Assembly: GCF_026340655.1 (NCBI RefSeq) | Contig: NZ_JAPEOZ010000001.1 | Coordinates: 8,122,001-8,186,000 of the forward strand | Source of the DNA: Streptomyces sp. NBC_01275 | Lineage (GTDB): Bacteria; Actinomycetota; Actinomycetes; Streptomycetales; Streptomycetaceae | Direction: 5' to 3' | Length of the DNA: 64,000 bases | Part shown: one piece after another, positions 40,876 through 50,641 of the stretch | Layout of the letters: every line of letters begins with the position of its first letter | How positions within the stretch are numbered: the first letter of the stretch is position 1 | Made by a program: the position numbers and the translations under genes | The notes under the pieces: generated by a model | What the model saw: only the letters and a program-made list of their open reading frames with translations | The model's database searches: none | Told to the model about the DNA's origin: nothing

Positions 40876-41553
40876 ATGTTGTCGAGAGGACTGCCGCAGG
40901 GCGCGGTGCCCAAGCTCGAACGGCCCGGCCCGCTGCGCGACCGCGTCTACGAGGCGCTGCTCGAACTCATCACCACCCGCGCCCTCGAGCCCGGCCAGCA
41001 CCTCGTCGAGAGCGAGCTCGCCAACCTCCTCGGCGTCTCCCGGCAGCCGGTGCGCGAGGCGCTGCAGCGGCTGAACACCGAGGGCTGGGTCGACCTCAGA
41101 CCTGCCCAGGGTGCGTTCGTGCACGAGCCGACCGAGGAGGAGGCCGACCAACTCCTCACCGTCCGCACGCTGTTGGAGGCCGAGGCCGCCAGCCTCGCCG
41201 CCCTGCACGCGGACGCGGCCGGCCTCGCCGCCCTGGACGCCCTGCTGGCCAAGGGCATGAAGGCCGTCGCCGACGACGACGTGGACGCCGCCGTCGCCCT
41301 CAACGCCCGGTTCCACGCGAAGATCATGCAGCTCGCGGGCAACAAGGTCCTCGCCGAACTCGCGGCCCAGGTAGACCGCCGGGTGCGCTGGTACTACACG
41401 CCGGTGGCCCGCCAGCGCGGCCGGCAGTCGTGGATCGAGCACCGGGACCTCATCCACGCGATCACCGCCCGCGACGGGTATGAGGCCGCCCGGCTCATGC
41501 GCGAGCACACGGAGCACACCCGGCGCTCCTATCACGAGCGCGCCAAGTCCTGA
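40876..41553 (+). CDS. GntR-family regulator, FCD (FadR-type) domain
   Basis: The 225-residue protein has a GntR winged helix (LRDRVYEALLELITTRALEPGQHLVESELANLLGVSRQPVREALQRLNTEGWVDLRPAQGAFV). The FCD domain follows, with metal-binding positions in LNARFHAKIMQLAGN and SWIEHRDLIHAI. FCD regulators bind organic acids. The same DNA motif lies before this gene and in the antiporter/panE divergon, so it likely controls formate/oxalate-related genes. Its 3' end overlaps the convergent LtrA gene by 22 bases. Confidence 0.93.
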   Translation: MLSRGLPQGAVPKLERPGPLRDRVYEALLELITTRALEPGQHLVESELANLLGVSRQPVREALQRLNTEGWVDLRPAQGAFVHEPTEEEADQLLTVRTLLEAEAASLAALHADAAGLAALDALLAKGMKAVADDDVDAAVALNARFHAKIMQLAGNKVLAELAAQVDRRVRWYYTPVARQRGRQSWIEHRDLIHAITARDGYEAARLMREHTEHTRRSYHERAKS

Positions 41554-42704
41554 ACGCTCCGCGGACGCAGACCCCGACGGGCCTCGACCGCCAGCATCGC
41601 CACCAACACCGCGACCAGGGCGAGGAGTTCGGCGACCGCTGAGACGCCCACCCCGAGGAGCACGGCGGCTACGGCGATGAGGGCGGCGGTCAGCCGGAAC
41701 CGCACCGGACGCAGCCCCAGGGCGACGCGGAAGGCCACGTCGCCGGCGAGGAACAGCGCGACCCCGCCCGCGAGGGCCGACGCCGGCCCCGTGTGCAGAT
41801 GCTCGGTGAGATGGCCGAGGGTCTTCTTCACCCCTGCGGCCAGATACGCGATGCCGAGCAGCATGGGCAGAAAGGCGTAGTAGTACGCGTTCATCGCCAG
41901 CCGGAACCGGGCCGGCGGGGGCGTGGCCCGGAACGTCCTCTCGGCGAGCTCCTCGTCGCGTACGAAGTACGTCCACCACAGCGCGACGGCCAGCGCCAGC
42001 GCCAGGAACGCGCCGCCGAACAGGCCGGGCGTCAGCGGAGCGTCCCCCACGCCGATGCCGATCGCGATGACGGACTCGCCGAACGCCACGATGAGCAACA
42101 GTCCGTGCCGCTCCACGAAGTGGGCCGGATCCAGACTGCCGAGCTGGGCACGCACCGCGTCCGGCGTCCGTCCGTCCGCATGACCGGGCCCCCGCTCGGC
42201 CACGAACGGCGTCACGAACTGCAGTGCCAGCGCCAGCACCCACAGTCCGTCCGCCGCCAGAGAGCCGACCGTGCCCGCCGCCGTCACCGACAGCGCGGCC
42301 ATCGCGTTCGGCACGCCGTACCAGATCGAGTCCCTGCCGTGGCTGCGCGTGTACAGGGCGGTGTGCACGACCACCACCAGCAGGAATCCGAGCCCGAACA
42401 CCACCCCGCCGTCGTCGAAGACCCGCGGGATCGCCAGCGCGCACACCAGGAACCCGCCCATGCCGAGCATCAGCAGCAGCCGGCGCGAAGGGCGGTCGGG
42501 CGGCACCTGGTTGGTGAGGTACGCGTAGGCGCCGTACATCCAGAACAGCACGGTGAAGATCAGCGCGACCCGGGCCGCCGTGGCGAACGACAGGTCGGCG
42601 GCGAGCAGCACGGTGAGCTGGGTGAGCGTGAAGACGAAGACGAGGTCGAAGAACAGCTCGAGAGTGGTGACTCTGCGACCGGGCGTGTCCGGTACGGCGC
42701 TCAT
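41532..42704 (-). CDS. Low temperature requirement protein A (LtrA)-family membrane protein
   Basis: The 390-residue protein begins MSAVPDTPGRRVTTLELFFDLVFVFTLTQLT, the LtrA signature, and has about ten hydrophobic helices. FVERHGLLLIVAFGESVIAIGIG is the conserved central motif. The name comes from a Listeria cold-growth mutant; the molecular role is unknown. GGGGGAT lies before the ATG at 42704. It is convergent with and overlaps the GntR gene. Confidence 0.92.
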   Translation of the reverse strand: MSAVPDTPGRRVTTLELFFDLVFVFTLTQLTVLLAADLSFATAARVALIFTVLFWMYGAYAYLTNQVPPDRPSRRLLLMLGMGGFLVCALAIPRVFDDGGVVFGLGFLLVVVVHTALYTRSHGRDSIWYGVPNAMAALSVTAAGTVGSLAADGLWVLALALQFVTPFVAERGPGHADGRTPDAVRAQLGSLDPAHFVERHGLLLIVAFGESVIAIGIGVGDAPLTPGLFGGAFLALALAVALWWTYFVRDEELAERTFRATPPPARFRLAMNAYYYAFLPMLLGIAYLAAGVKKTLGHLTEHLHTGPASALAGGVALFLAGDVAFRVALGLRPVRFRLTAALIAVAAVLLGVGVSAVAELLALVAVLVAMLAVEARRGLRPRSVQDLARS

Positions 42705-42953
42705 GTGAATCCCCCTGTGGTGATGGTGTGTTGGTGATCGTAGGGGGAGGTCGGGGCGGTCGGGACGGCGCCGGTGTGGGCGGGCGGGGCGGTTCCGGCG
42801 GGAGCCGGGCCGGCCTGTGCCGTGTCTCTTTGTCCTGTGAGTGGGGAAAGTTAACGGCAATCCGTGCACAGATTCTTCCCAGGTTCGGAAACCGCTGCTA
42901 CGTTCCCTACGAAAGCCCGACACTGGTGGCCGAATCGAGGCGGGGAGGGGCTC

Positions 42954-44144
42954 GTGAGACGTATGACGGCACGACCCGCGAACGCTCATCAGGCCCGCCT
43001 GCTCAAGCTGTTGCGGGACAGTGGCCCCAACTCCCGTGCCCAGTTGGGCGATCAGGTCGACCTGTCACGGTCCAAGCTGGCCGTGGAGGTGGACCGGCTG
43101 CTGGAGACGGGGCTGGTCGTGGCCGACGGACTCGCCGCCTCGCGCGGCGGCCGCCGCTCCCACAACGTCCGGCTCAACCCCGGACTGCGCTTCCTCGGCG
43201 TGGACATCGGCGCGACCTCGGTCGACGTCGCGGTCACCAACGCCGAACTGGAGACCCTCGGACACCTCAACCAGCCCCTCGACGTACGTGAGGGCCCGGT
43301 CGCGGTGTTCGAGCAAGTCCTGTCCATGGCCGCGAAGTTGAAGGCGACGGGACTCGCCGAGGGCTTCGACGGCGCCGGCATCGGGGTGCCCGGGCCGGTC
43401 CGCTTTCCCGAGGGCGTGCCGGTGGCGCCGCCGATCATGCCGGGCTGGGATGGCTTCCCCGTACGGGAGGCGCTCAGCCAGGAGCTCGGCTGCCCCGTCA
43501 TGGTCGACAACGACGTGAACCTCATGGCGATGGGGGAGCAGCACGCGGGCGTGGCCCGCACCGTCGCCGACTTCCTCTGCGTCAAGATCGGCACCGGCAT
43601 CGGCTGCGGCATCGTCGTCGGCGGCCAGGTGTACCGCGGTACGACCGGCAGCGCGGGCGACATCGGGCACATCCAGGCCGTGCCCGACGGACGACCCTGC
43701 GCCTGCGGCAACCGGGGCTGCCTGGAAGCCCACTTCAGCGGCGCGGCGCTGGCCCGCGACGCGGTGGACGCGGCCCGCCAGGGCCTCTCGGCGGAACTCG
43801 CCGCGCGGCTGGAGGCGAACGGCGACCTGACCGCCGTGGACGTCGCCGCCGCGGCCGCCGCGGGCGACGCCACCTCCCTCGCGCTGATCCGCGAGGGCGG
43901 CGACCGGGTCGGCCAGGTCATCGCCGCCCTCGTCTCGTTCTTCAACCCCGGTCTGGTGGTGATCGGCGGCGGGGTGACCGGCCTCGGCCACACCCTGCTC
44001 GCCGCCGTTCGCACCCAGGTCTACCGCCAGTCGCTGCCCCTGGCGACCGGCAACCTGCCCATCGTCCTGGGGGAGTTGGGCCCCACCGCGGGTGTGATCG
44101 GCGCGGCCCGCCTGATCAGCGACCACCTCTTCTCACCCGCCTGA
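42954..44144 (+). CDS. ROK-family transcriptional regulator/sugar kinase-like protein
   Basis: The ~396-residue protein has an N-terminal winged helix (HQARLLKLLRDSGPNSRAQLGDQVDLSRSKLAVEVDRLLETG). The ROK domain follows: FLGVDIGATSVDVAV (phosphate 1), IGVPGPV, VKIGTGIGCGIVVGG and the zinc motif GHIQAVPDGRPCACGNRGCLEA. Such proteins repress sugar operons and respond to sugar or sugar phosphate. GTG at 42954 is preferred for GGAGG 5 bases upstream; ATG at 42963 is the alternative. The sugar ABC transporter gene is 180 bases downstream and is the likely target. Confidence 0.93.
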   Translation: MRRMTARPANAHQARLLKLLRDSGPNSRAQLGDQVDLSRSKLAVEVDRLLETGLVVADGLAASRGGRRSHNVRLNPGLRFLGVDIGATSVDVAVTNAELETLGHLNQPLDVREGPVAVFEQVLSMAAKLKATGLAEGFDGAGIGVPGPVRFPEGVPVAPPIMPGWDGFPVREALSQELGCPVMVDNDVNLMAMGEQHAGVARTVADFLCVKIGTGIGCGIVVGGQVYRGTTGSAGDIGHIQAVPDGRPCACGNRGCLEAHFSGAALARDAVDAARQGLSAELAARLEANGDLTAVDVAAAAAAGDATSLALIREGGDRVGQVIAALVSFFNPGLVVIGGGVTGLGHTLLAAVRTQVYRQSLPLATGNLPIVLGELGPTAGVIGAARLISDHLFSPA

Positions 44145-44205
44145 ACCCGCCGCCTCTCGCCGCCCTGCACCTGCACTCCACCTGCACTGCACAGTCCTGC
44201 CTGGC

Positions 44206-44225
44206 CCTGACCTGACCTGACCTGA
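44206..44225. repeat. CCTGA pentamer, four copies
   Basis: Four exact copies lie in the 180-base gap before the ABC transporter ATPase gene, inside a longer CTGCC/CTGAC-rich stretch. A 13-base palindrome CGAGA-acg-TCTCG (44268-44280) follows and could be the ROK regulator's site. Confidence 0.7.
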
Positions 44226-44324
44226 CCCGCCCTGCTCTGACCTGCCTTGTTCTGCCCTGCCCTGCTCCGAGAACGTCTCGTTCTGCCCTGAAACCGGCCC
44301 GCACGTCCGCCGAGGGGAACCCAC

Positions 44325-45872
44325 ATGGCACCAGAACCACCGCTGCTCAGCATGTCCGGCATCACCAAGTCCTTCCCCGGAGTCCGGGCGCTGGACGGCG
44401 TCGACCTCGCCGTCCAGGCCGGTGAGGTCCACTGTCTGCTCGGCCAGAACGGCGCCGGGAAGTCCACCCTCATCAAGGTCCTGGCCGGAGCCCACCAGCC
44501 CGACGACGGTGTCATCCGCTGGCAGGGCGACCCCGTCACCCTGCGCTCGCCGATCGCTGCCATGCGCCTCGGCATCGCCACCATCTACCAGGAACTCGAC
44601 CTGGTGGAGCACCTGTCGGTGGCCGAGAACGTCCACCTGGGCCATGAGCCCACGACCGCCGGATTCGTCGTACGAGGCAAAGTCGCCCGCGCGTCAACAG
44701 CCGCCCTGTTGAAGCGACTTGGGCACCCGGAGATCGATCCGGCCCGTCTGGTGGGCGAGTTGTCGGCGGCCCAGCGGCAGATCGTCTCCATGGCGCGGGC
44801 CCTCTCCCACGACGTACGGCTCATCGTGATGGACGAGCCGTCCGCCGCGCTCGACCCCGACGAGGTCGACAACCTCTTCCGGATCGTCGGCGACCTCACC
44901 GCCGACGGCGTCGCCGTCGTCTACATCTCGCACCGCCTGGAGGAGATCCGCCGCATCGGCGACCGGGTGACCGTGCTGAAGGACGGCCGCGCGGTGGCCG
45001 GCGGGCTGCCCGCCAGGGCGACGCCGACCCGTGAGGTCGTGGCGCTGATGACGGGACGCAACGTCGAGTACGTCTTCCCCCGGCGGCCCGGGGCGGACGT
45101 GCCGGCGGACGCCGCGGTGGACGCGGCGGGTGCCGGGAAGCCGGTGCTGGAGGTGCGAGGGCTCGCCCGGGACGGCGAGTTCGCCCCCCTCGACCTGACC
45201 GTGCGCCCCGGCGAGATCGTGGGCCTCGCCGGGCTGGTCGGCTCGGGGCGCTCGGAGATCCTGGAGACGATCTACGGGGCGCGCAGGCCCAGTGCAGGCC
45301 AAGTCCTCGTCGAGGGGCGTCCGTTGAGGCCGGGCAGTGTTCGCGCGGCGGTCCGCGCCGGGCTCGGGCTGGCCCCCGAGGAGCGCAAGGCTCAGGCCCT
45401 GCTGATGCTGGAGTCCGTCACCCGCAACGTCTCCGTCTCCTCCCTGCCCCGGTTCGCGCGCGGCGGCTGGATCGACCGGCACGCCGAACGCAGGGCGGCG
45501 CGCGCGGCGACCCGTGAACTGTCCCTGCGGCCCGACGACCCGTCCGTGCCGGTACGCACCCTGTCCGGCGGCAATCAGCAGAAGGCCGTCCTGGCGCGCT
45601 GGCTGCTGCGCGGCTGCAAGATCCTGCTGCTCGACGAACCGACCCGAGGCGTCGACGTCGGCGCCCGCGCCGAACTGTATGCGGTCGTCCGCCGACTCGC
45701 CGACGAGGGACTCGCCGTGCTGCTGGTCTCCAGCGAGGTGCCCGAGGTGCTCGGCCTCGCCGACCGTGTGCTGGTGCTCCGCGAGGGACGCGTCGTCCAC
45801 ACGGCGCCCGCCCGCGAGCTGGACGAACACCGTGTACTCGACCTCGTCATGGAAGGAAGCCCGGCGTCATGA
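44325..45872 (+). CDS. Sugar ABC transporter ATP-binding protein (RbsA/MglA type)
   Basis: The 515-residue protein has two ATPase halves. The first has LLGQNGAGKSTLIKVLAGAH (Walker A), LSAAQRQIVSMARALSHDVRL and LIVMDEPSAALD (Walker B). The second has a degenerate Walker A (GLAGLVGSGRSEILETIYG), LSGGNQQKAVLARWLLRG and LLLDEPTRGVDVGARAEL. This is the CUT2 layout for monosaccharide importers. GAGGGGA precedes the ATG at 44325. Its stop overlaps the permease start by 4 bases. Confidence 0.96.
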   Translation: MAPEPPLLSMSGITKSFPGVRALDGVDLAVQAGEVHCLLGQNGAGKSTLIKVLAGAHQPDDGVIRWQGDPVTLRSPIAAMRLGIATIYQELDLVEHLSVAENVHLGHEPTTAGFVVRGKVARASTAALLKRLGHPEIDPARLVGELSAAQRQIVSMARALSHDVRLIVMDEPSAALDPDEVDNLFRIVGDLTADGVAVVYISHRLEEIRRIGDRVTVLKDGRAVAGGLPARATPTREVVALMTGRNVEYVFPRRPGADVPADAAVDAAGAGKPVLEVRGLARDGEFAPLDLTVRPGEIVGLAGLVGSGRSEILETIYGARRPSAGQVLVEGRPLRPGSVRAAVRAGLGLAPEERKAQALLMLESVTRNVSVSSLPRFARGGWIDRHAERRAARAATRELSLRPDDPSVPVRTLSGGNQQKAVLARWLLRGCKILLLDEPTRGVDVGARAELYAVVRRLADEGLAVLLVSSEVPEVLGLADRVLVLREGRVVHTAPARELDEHRVLDLVMEGSPAS

Positions 45873-46885
45873 CGCAGCCCGTCTCCCCGCCGCGGGAGAG
45901 CACCGACAAGGTGCCGCACACCCAACGCCCCTCCTGGCACGGCCTGGTGGCCCGAGCCGACGTCCGCACCCTCTCCCTGCTGGGCGTGCTCGCCGCGCTG
46001 ATCGTCATCGGCGGGGTCACCAAGCCCGCCGAGTTCCTCGACACCCGCAACCTCCAACTCGTCCTCACCCAGGCCTCGGTGATCGGCGTCGTCACCGTCG
46101 GCATGACCTTCGTCATCACCTCCGGCGGCATCGACCTCTCGGTCGGCGCTATCGTCGCCCTCTCCTCCGTATGGGCGACCACCGTCGCCACCCAGGAGTA
46201 CGGCTTCGCGGGCATCCTCTTCACCGCGGTGCTCGTCGGCCTGGGCTGCGGCCTGGTCAACGGAGTCCTCGTCGCCTACGGCGGGATGGTCCCCTTCATC
46301 GCCACCCTCGCCATGCTCGCCTCGGCCCGCGGACTCGCCCTGCAGCTCACCGACGGCAAGACGCAGATCGTCACCATCGGCAGCGTCCTCGACCTCGGCG
46401 AGCGCGACGCGTATGTCCTCGGCGTACCGCCCCTCGTGATCGTCTTCGCGATCGTGACCGTCATCGGCTGGCTGCTGCTGAACCGCACCACGTTCGGCCG
46501 GCGCACGGTCGCCGTCGGCGGCAATGCGGAGGCCGCCCGGCTCGCCGGCATCGACGTACGGCGTCAGCGGCTGTATCTCTACCTGCTGTCCGGGGCCTGC
46601 TGCGGCATCGCCGCCTTCCTGCTGATCATCCTGTCCGGCTCGGGCCAGAACACCAACGGCAACCTCTACGAGCTCGACGCCATCGCGGCCGCGATCATCG
46701 GCGGCACGCTGCTCAGCGGGGGTCGCGGCACCATCACCGGCTCGGTGCTCGGCGTGCTGATCTTCACCACGATCACCAACATCTTCGCCCTGAACAACCT
46801 GCAGAGCGACGTCCAGCAGATCGCCAAGGGCGCGATCATCGTCGCCGCCGTGCTGGTCCAGCGCCGTACCGCGAGCACGACCTGA
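45869..46885 (+). CDS. Sugar ABC transporter permease (RbsC type)
   Basis: The 338-residue CUT2 permease has about nine membrane helices and the family motifs GMTFVITSGGIDLSVGAIVALSSV and NAEAARLAGIDVRRQRLYLYLLSGACCGIAAFL. ELDAIAAAIIGGTLLSGGRGTITGSVLGVL matches the C-terminal coupling region. It pairs with the ATPase (4-base overlap) and the binding lipoprotein (17 bases downstream). Confidence 0.95.
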   Translation: MTQPVSPPRESTDKVPHTQRPSWHGLVARADVRTLSLLGVLAALIVIGGVTKPAEFLDTRNLQLVLTQASVIGVVTVGMTFVITSGGIDLSVGAIVALSSVWATTVATQEYGFAGILFTAVLVGLGCGLVNGVLVAYGGMVPFIATLAMLASARGLALQLTDGKTQIVTIGSVLDLGERDAYVLGVPPLVIVFAIVTVIGWLLLNRTTFGRRTVAVGGNAEAARLAGIDVRRQRLYLYLLSGACCGIAAFLLIILSGSGQNTNGNLYELDAIAAAIIGGTLLSGGRGTITGSVLGVLIFTTITNIFALNNLQSDVQQIAKGAIIVAAVLVQRRTASTT

Positions 46886-46902
46886 GGAAAGGGTTCCACG
46901 CC

Positions 46903-47964
46903 ATGCCAGAGCCGACGTCTTTCACCAGCCGTTTCACGAGTCGCAGAGGGCTGCTCTTCGGGGCCGCCGCCGTCTCCGCCGGCACCGTCCTCGTGGGTTG
47001 CACCAGCAATGAGTCCAAGGATGAGGAACCGGCCGGCAACGACCAGCCGGCCGCCGACGGCAAGCCCGGCAAGCAGGTCACCATCGGCTTCGCCGGACCG
47101 CAGGCCGACCACGGCTGGCTCAACGCCATCAACGACAACGCCGAGAGCCGCGCCAAGAAGTACTCCGACGTCACCCTGGAGATCACCGAGGGGTCCAACG
47201 ACACCGCCCAGCAGATCGGCCAGATCGAGACCCTCATCAACAAGAAGGTCGACGTCCTGGTCGTCCTGCCCGCCGACGGCAAGGCCCTGACCCAGGTCGG
47301 GCTGAAGGCGATGCGCGCGGGCATCCCGGTCGTCAACCTCGACCGCATCTTCAACACCCCTCAGGCGTACCGGTGTTGGATCGGCGGCGACAACTACGGC
47401 ATGGGCCTCAACGCCGGGCACTACATCGGCGAGAAGCTCAAGGACACATCCGACGCCCGGGTGATCGAGCTGGCGGGCCTGGACAACCTGGAGCTGACCA
47501 AACAGCGCACCCAGGGCTTCGACGACGCCCTGAAGAACTACCCCAACATCAAGAAGGTGGCCCGCCAGGCCGCCGAGTTCACGGTCGAGTCGGGACAGGC
47601 CAAGATGGCCCAACTCCTGCAGGCCCAGTCGAAGTTCGACGCGCTGTGGAACCACGACGACGACCAGGGCGTGGGCGCGCTGCGCGCCATCGAACAGGCC
47701 GGGCGCGACGACTTCCTGATGGTCGGCGGTGCGGGCGCCCTCTCCGCCTTCCAGGCGATCAAGCGGGACGACGGCGTACTCAAGGCGACCGTTCTCTACC
47801 CGCCGACCATGGCCGCCTCCGCCATCGACCTCGCCCGTGCCCTCGGCCAGGGCAAGGGCGTCGGCGGCCTCGCCGAGTACGAGATCCCCTCGTCGATCAC
47901 CCTCTACTCGGCGGTCGTCGACAAGGACAACGTCGACCAGTACATGCCCACCGGCTTCCAGTGA
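46903..47964 (+). CDS. Sugar ABC transporter substrate-binding lipoprotein
   Basis: The 353-residue protein carries a twin-arginine-like lipoprotein signal, TSRRGLLFGAAAVSAGTVLVGC, with the lipid-bearing Cys at residue ~28. A periplasmic-binding-protein type I fold follows (VTIGFAGPQADHGWLNAINDNAES, VDVLVVLPADGKALTQVGLKAMRAGIPVVNLDR). Homologues bind ribose, xylose, galactose or inositol; the exact sugar cannot be read from sequence. GGAAAGG lies ~11 bases before the ATG at 46903. A 204-base gap follows before the dehydrogenase gene. Confidence 0.95.
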   Translation: MPEPTSFTSRFTSRRGLLFGAAAVSAGTVLVGCTSNESKDEEPAGNDQPAADGKPGKQVTIGFAGPQADHGWLNAINDNAESRAKKYSDVTLEITEGSNDTAQQIGQIETLINKKVDVLVVLPADGKALTQVGLKAMRAGIPVVNLDRIFNTPQAYRCWIGGDNYGMGLNAGHYIGEKLKDTSDARVIELAGLDNLELTKQRTQGFDDALKNYPNIKKVARQAAEFTVESGQAKMAQLLQAQSKFDALWNHDDDQGVGALRAIEQAGRDDFLMVGGAGALSAFQAIKRDDGVLKATVLYPPTMAASAIDLARALGQGKGVGGLAEYEIPSSITLYSAVVDKDNVDQYMPTGFQ

Positions 47965-48168
47965 GGCGCGCCGCGCTGGGCGGAGGGCGGCAGGCGCCGT
48001 CGGCCACCGGGCAGGGCCTCGCACGCCGACCGGCCATCCGCCGAAGCACGTTCGACAGGCGAGGCGGCGTCCATCGCCTTTCTGCGCGGCGCGCCCCGTA
48101 GCCGTCGGCAGCCGTCCGCCGGACGCACCGCACCCCCACCGCGCCACGACGACGAGGAGGACATCCGC

Positions 48169-49527
48169 ATGGAACAGCCGCAACAGTCAGCGGGACCGGA
48201 GGCCGGCGGGCCGCCGCTCCGCGTGGGCATGGTCGGCTACGCCTTCATGGGCGCCGCCCACTCCCAGGGCTGGCGCACCGCGGGCCGCGTCTTCGACCTG
48301 CCCCGCAGTCCGGTCCTCGCCGTGCTCTGCGGCCGCGACGCCTCGGCCGTGCGCGCGGCGGCCGACCGGCACGGCTGGGCGGCGACCGAGACCGACTGGC
48401 GGGCCCTGATCGCCCGGGACGACGTCGACCTGGTCGACATCTGCACCCCCGGCGACAGCCACGCGGAGATCGCCGTCGCCGCGCTGGCCGCCGGCAAGCA
48501 CGTCCTGTGCGAGAAGCCCCTGGCGAACACCGTCGAGGAGGCCGAGCTCATGGCAGGGGCCGCCGAAACCGCCTTCACGCGCGGCCAGTTGGCGATGGTC
48601 GGCTTCAACTACCGTCGCGTGCCCGCCATCGCCCTCGCCCGGCGGATGGTCGCCGAGGGCAGGCTGGGCACGCTGCGGCACGTGCGGGTGACGTACCTTC
48701 AGGACTGGCTGGTCGACCCCGACTTCCCGCTGACCTGGCGGCTGCGCAGGGAGCTCGCCGGCTCCGGCTCGCTCGGCGACCTGGGCGCGCACATCGTCGA
48801 CCTCGCCCAGCACCTGGCGGGCGAGCGGCTCGCCGGGGTCTCCGCGCTCACCGAGACCTTCGTACGACAGCGCCCGCTGCCCGGCGAAGCGGTGAACGGG
48901 TCGACCGGCGAGGCGATGACCGGGCCGGCGGCCGGGTCGAGGGGCGGGCCGACGAGCGGGCCGGCCGCCGTGTCCACCGTCGGCGCAGGCGCAGGCGCAG
49001 GCGCAGGCGCAGGCGCAGGCGCAGGCATCGGCACAGGCACGGGCAAAGGCGCTGGAACCCCCACTGGCGCGGTCACCGTCGACGACGCCGCCCTGTTCAC
49101 CGGCCGCTTCACCTCCGGCGCCCTCGCCTCCTTCGAGGCGACCCGGTACGCCACCGGGCGCAAGAACGCCCTGCGCATCGAACTCAACGGCGAGCGCGGC
49201 TCGTTGGCGTTCGATCTGGAACGCCTCAACGAACTCTGGTACCACGACGCCACCGAGCCCGGCACGCACGCGGGCTTCCGCCGCATCCTCGTCACCGAGC
49301 CCGACCACCCCTACCTGGCCGCCTGGTGGCCCCCGGGCCACGGCCTCGGCTACGAGCACACCTTCGTCCACCAGGCCCGCGACCTGGTGCACGCGGTCGC
49401 CGAGGGCCGCCGCCCCGAACCCTCCTTCGCCGACGGACTGCAGGTGCAGCGCGTCCTGGCGGCGGTGGAGGAGAGCGCCGAGAAGAACTCCGTCTACACC
49501 CCGATCCCCACCCCGACAGCGCACTGA
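48169..49527 (+). CDS. Gfo/Idh/MocA-family sugar dehydrogenase
   Basis: The 452-residue NAD(P)-dependent enzyme begins [19 protein letters not shown]. It has the catalytic-site [12 protein letters not shown] and a C-terminal alpha/beta domain with [16 protein letters not shown], where the Asp and His are typical. Such enzymes oxidise sugars or inositols, commonly at C3 of glycosides. A Gly/Ala run (~residues 272-290, GGCGCA repeats) plus flanking Gly/Thr-rich sequence forms a ~50-residue insertion in the sheet domain. GAGGAGGAC precedes the ATG. The TIM-barrel isomerase follows 14 bases downstream. Confidence 0.94.
   Translation: MEQPQQSAGPEAGGPPLRVGMVGYAFMGAAHSQGWRTAGRVFDLPRSPVLAVLCGRDASAVRAAADRHGWAATETDWRALIARDDVDLVDICTPGDSHAEIAVAALAAGKHVLCEKPLANTVEEAELMAGAAETAFTRGQLAMVGFNYRRVPAIALARRMVAEGRLGTLRHVRVTYLQDWLVDPDFPLTWRLRRELAGSGSLGDLGAHIVDLAQHLAGERLAGVSALTETFVRQRPLPGEAVNGSTGEAMTGPAAGSRGGPTSGPAAVSTVGAGAGAGAGAGAGAGIGTGTGKGAGTPTGAVTVDDAALFTGRFTSGALASFEATRYATGRKNALRIELNGERGSLAFDLERLNELWYHDATEPGTHAGFRRILVTEPDHPYLAAWWPPGHGLGYEHTFVHQARDLVHAVAEGRRPEPSFADGLQVQRVLAAVEESAEKNSVYTPIPTPTAH
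48982..49029. repeat. GGCGCA hexamer, eight copies, in the dehydrogenase gene
   Basis: Eight Gly-Ala codon pairs in tandem, followed by GGCATC/GGCACA variants. The 6-base unit keeps the frame, so length is likely to vary between strains. Confidence 0.85.
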
Positions 49528-49541
49528 GGAGGGCTTGGAGC

Positions 49542-50540
<999 letters not shown>

Positions 50541-50575
50541 GGCACAGACAAAGCTCCCTGACTGATCGTCACGTT

Positions 50576-50597
50576 CCGGGATGACGGCGCATCCCGG
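50576..50597. terminator. Short hairpin CCGGGATG-n6-CATCCCGG
   Basis: A perfect 8-bp stem (50576-50583 and 50590-50597) lies between the isomerase and the secreted dehydrogenase gene. It could be a weak terminator or stabilise the 3' end; read-through is possible. Confidence 0.45.
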
Positions 50598-50641
50598 GGT
50601 ACGCACCCGCCCGTACAACCAGCCCCATCCTGGAGGCACCC

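Noticed and set aside
44206..44280. Possible small RNA or riboswitch before the sugar transporter genes
   Set aside because: Only pentamer repeats and one weak 13-base palindrome are present; no conserved fold is recognisable.
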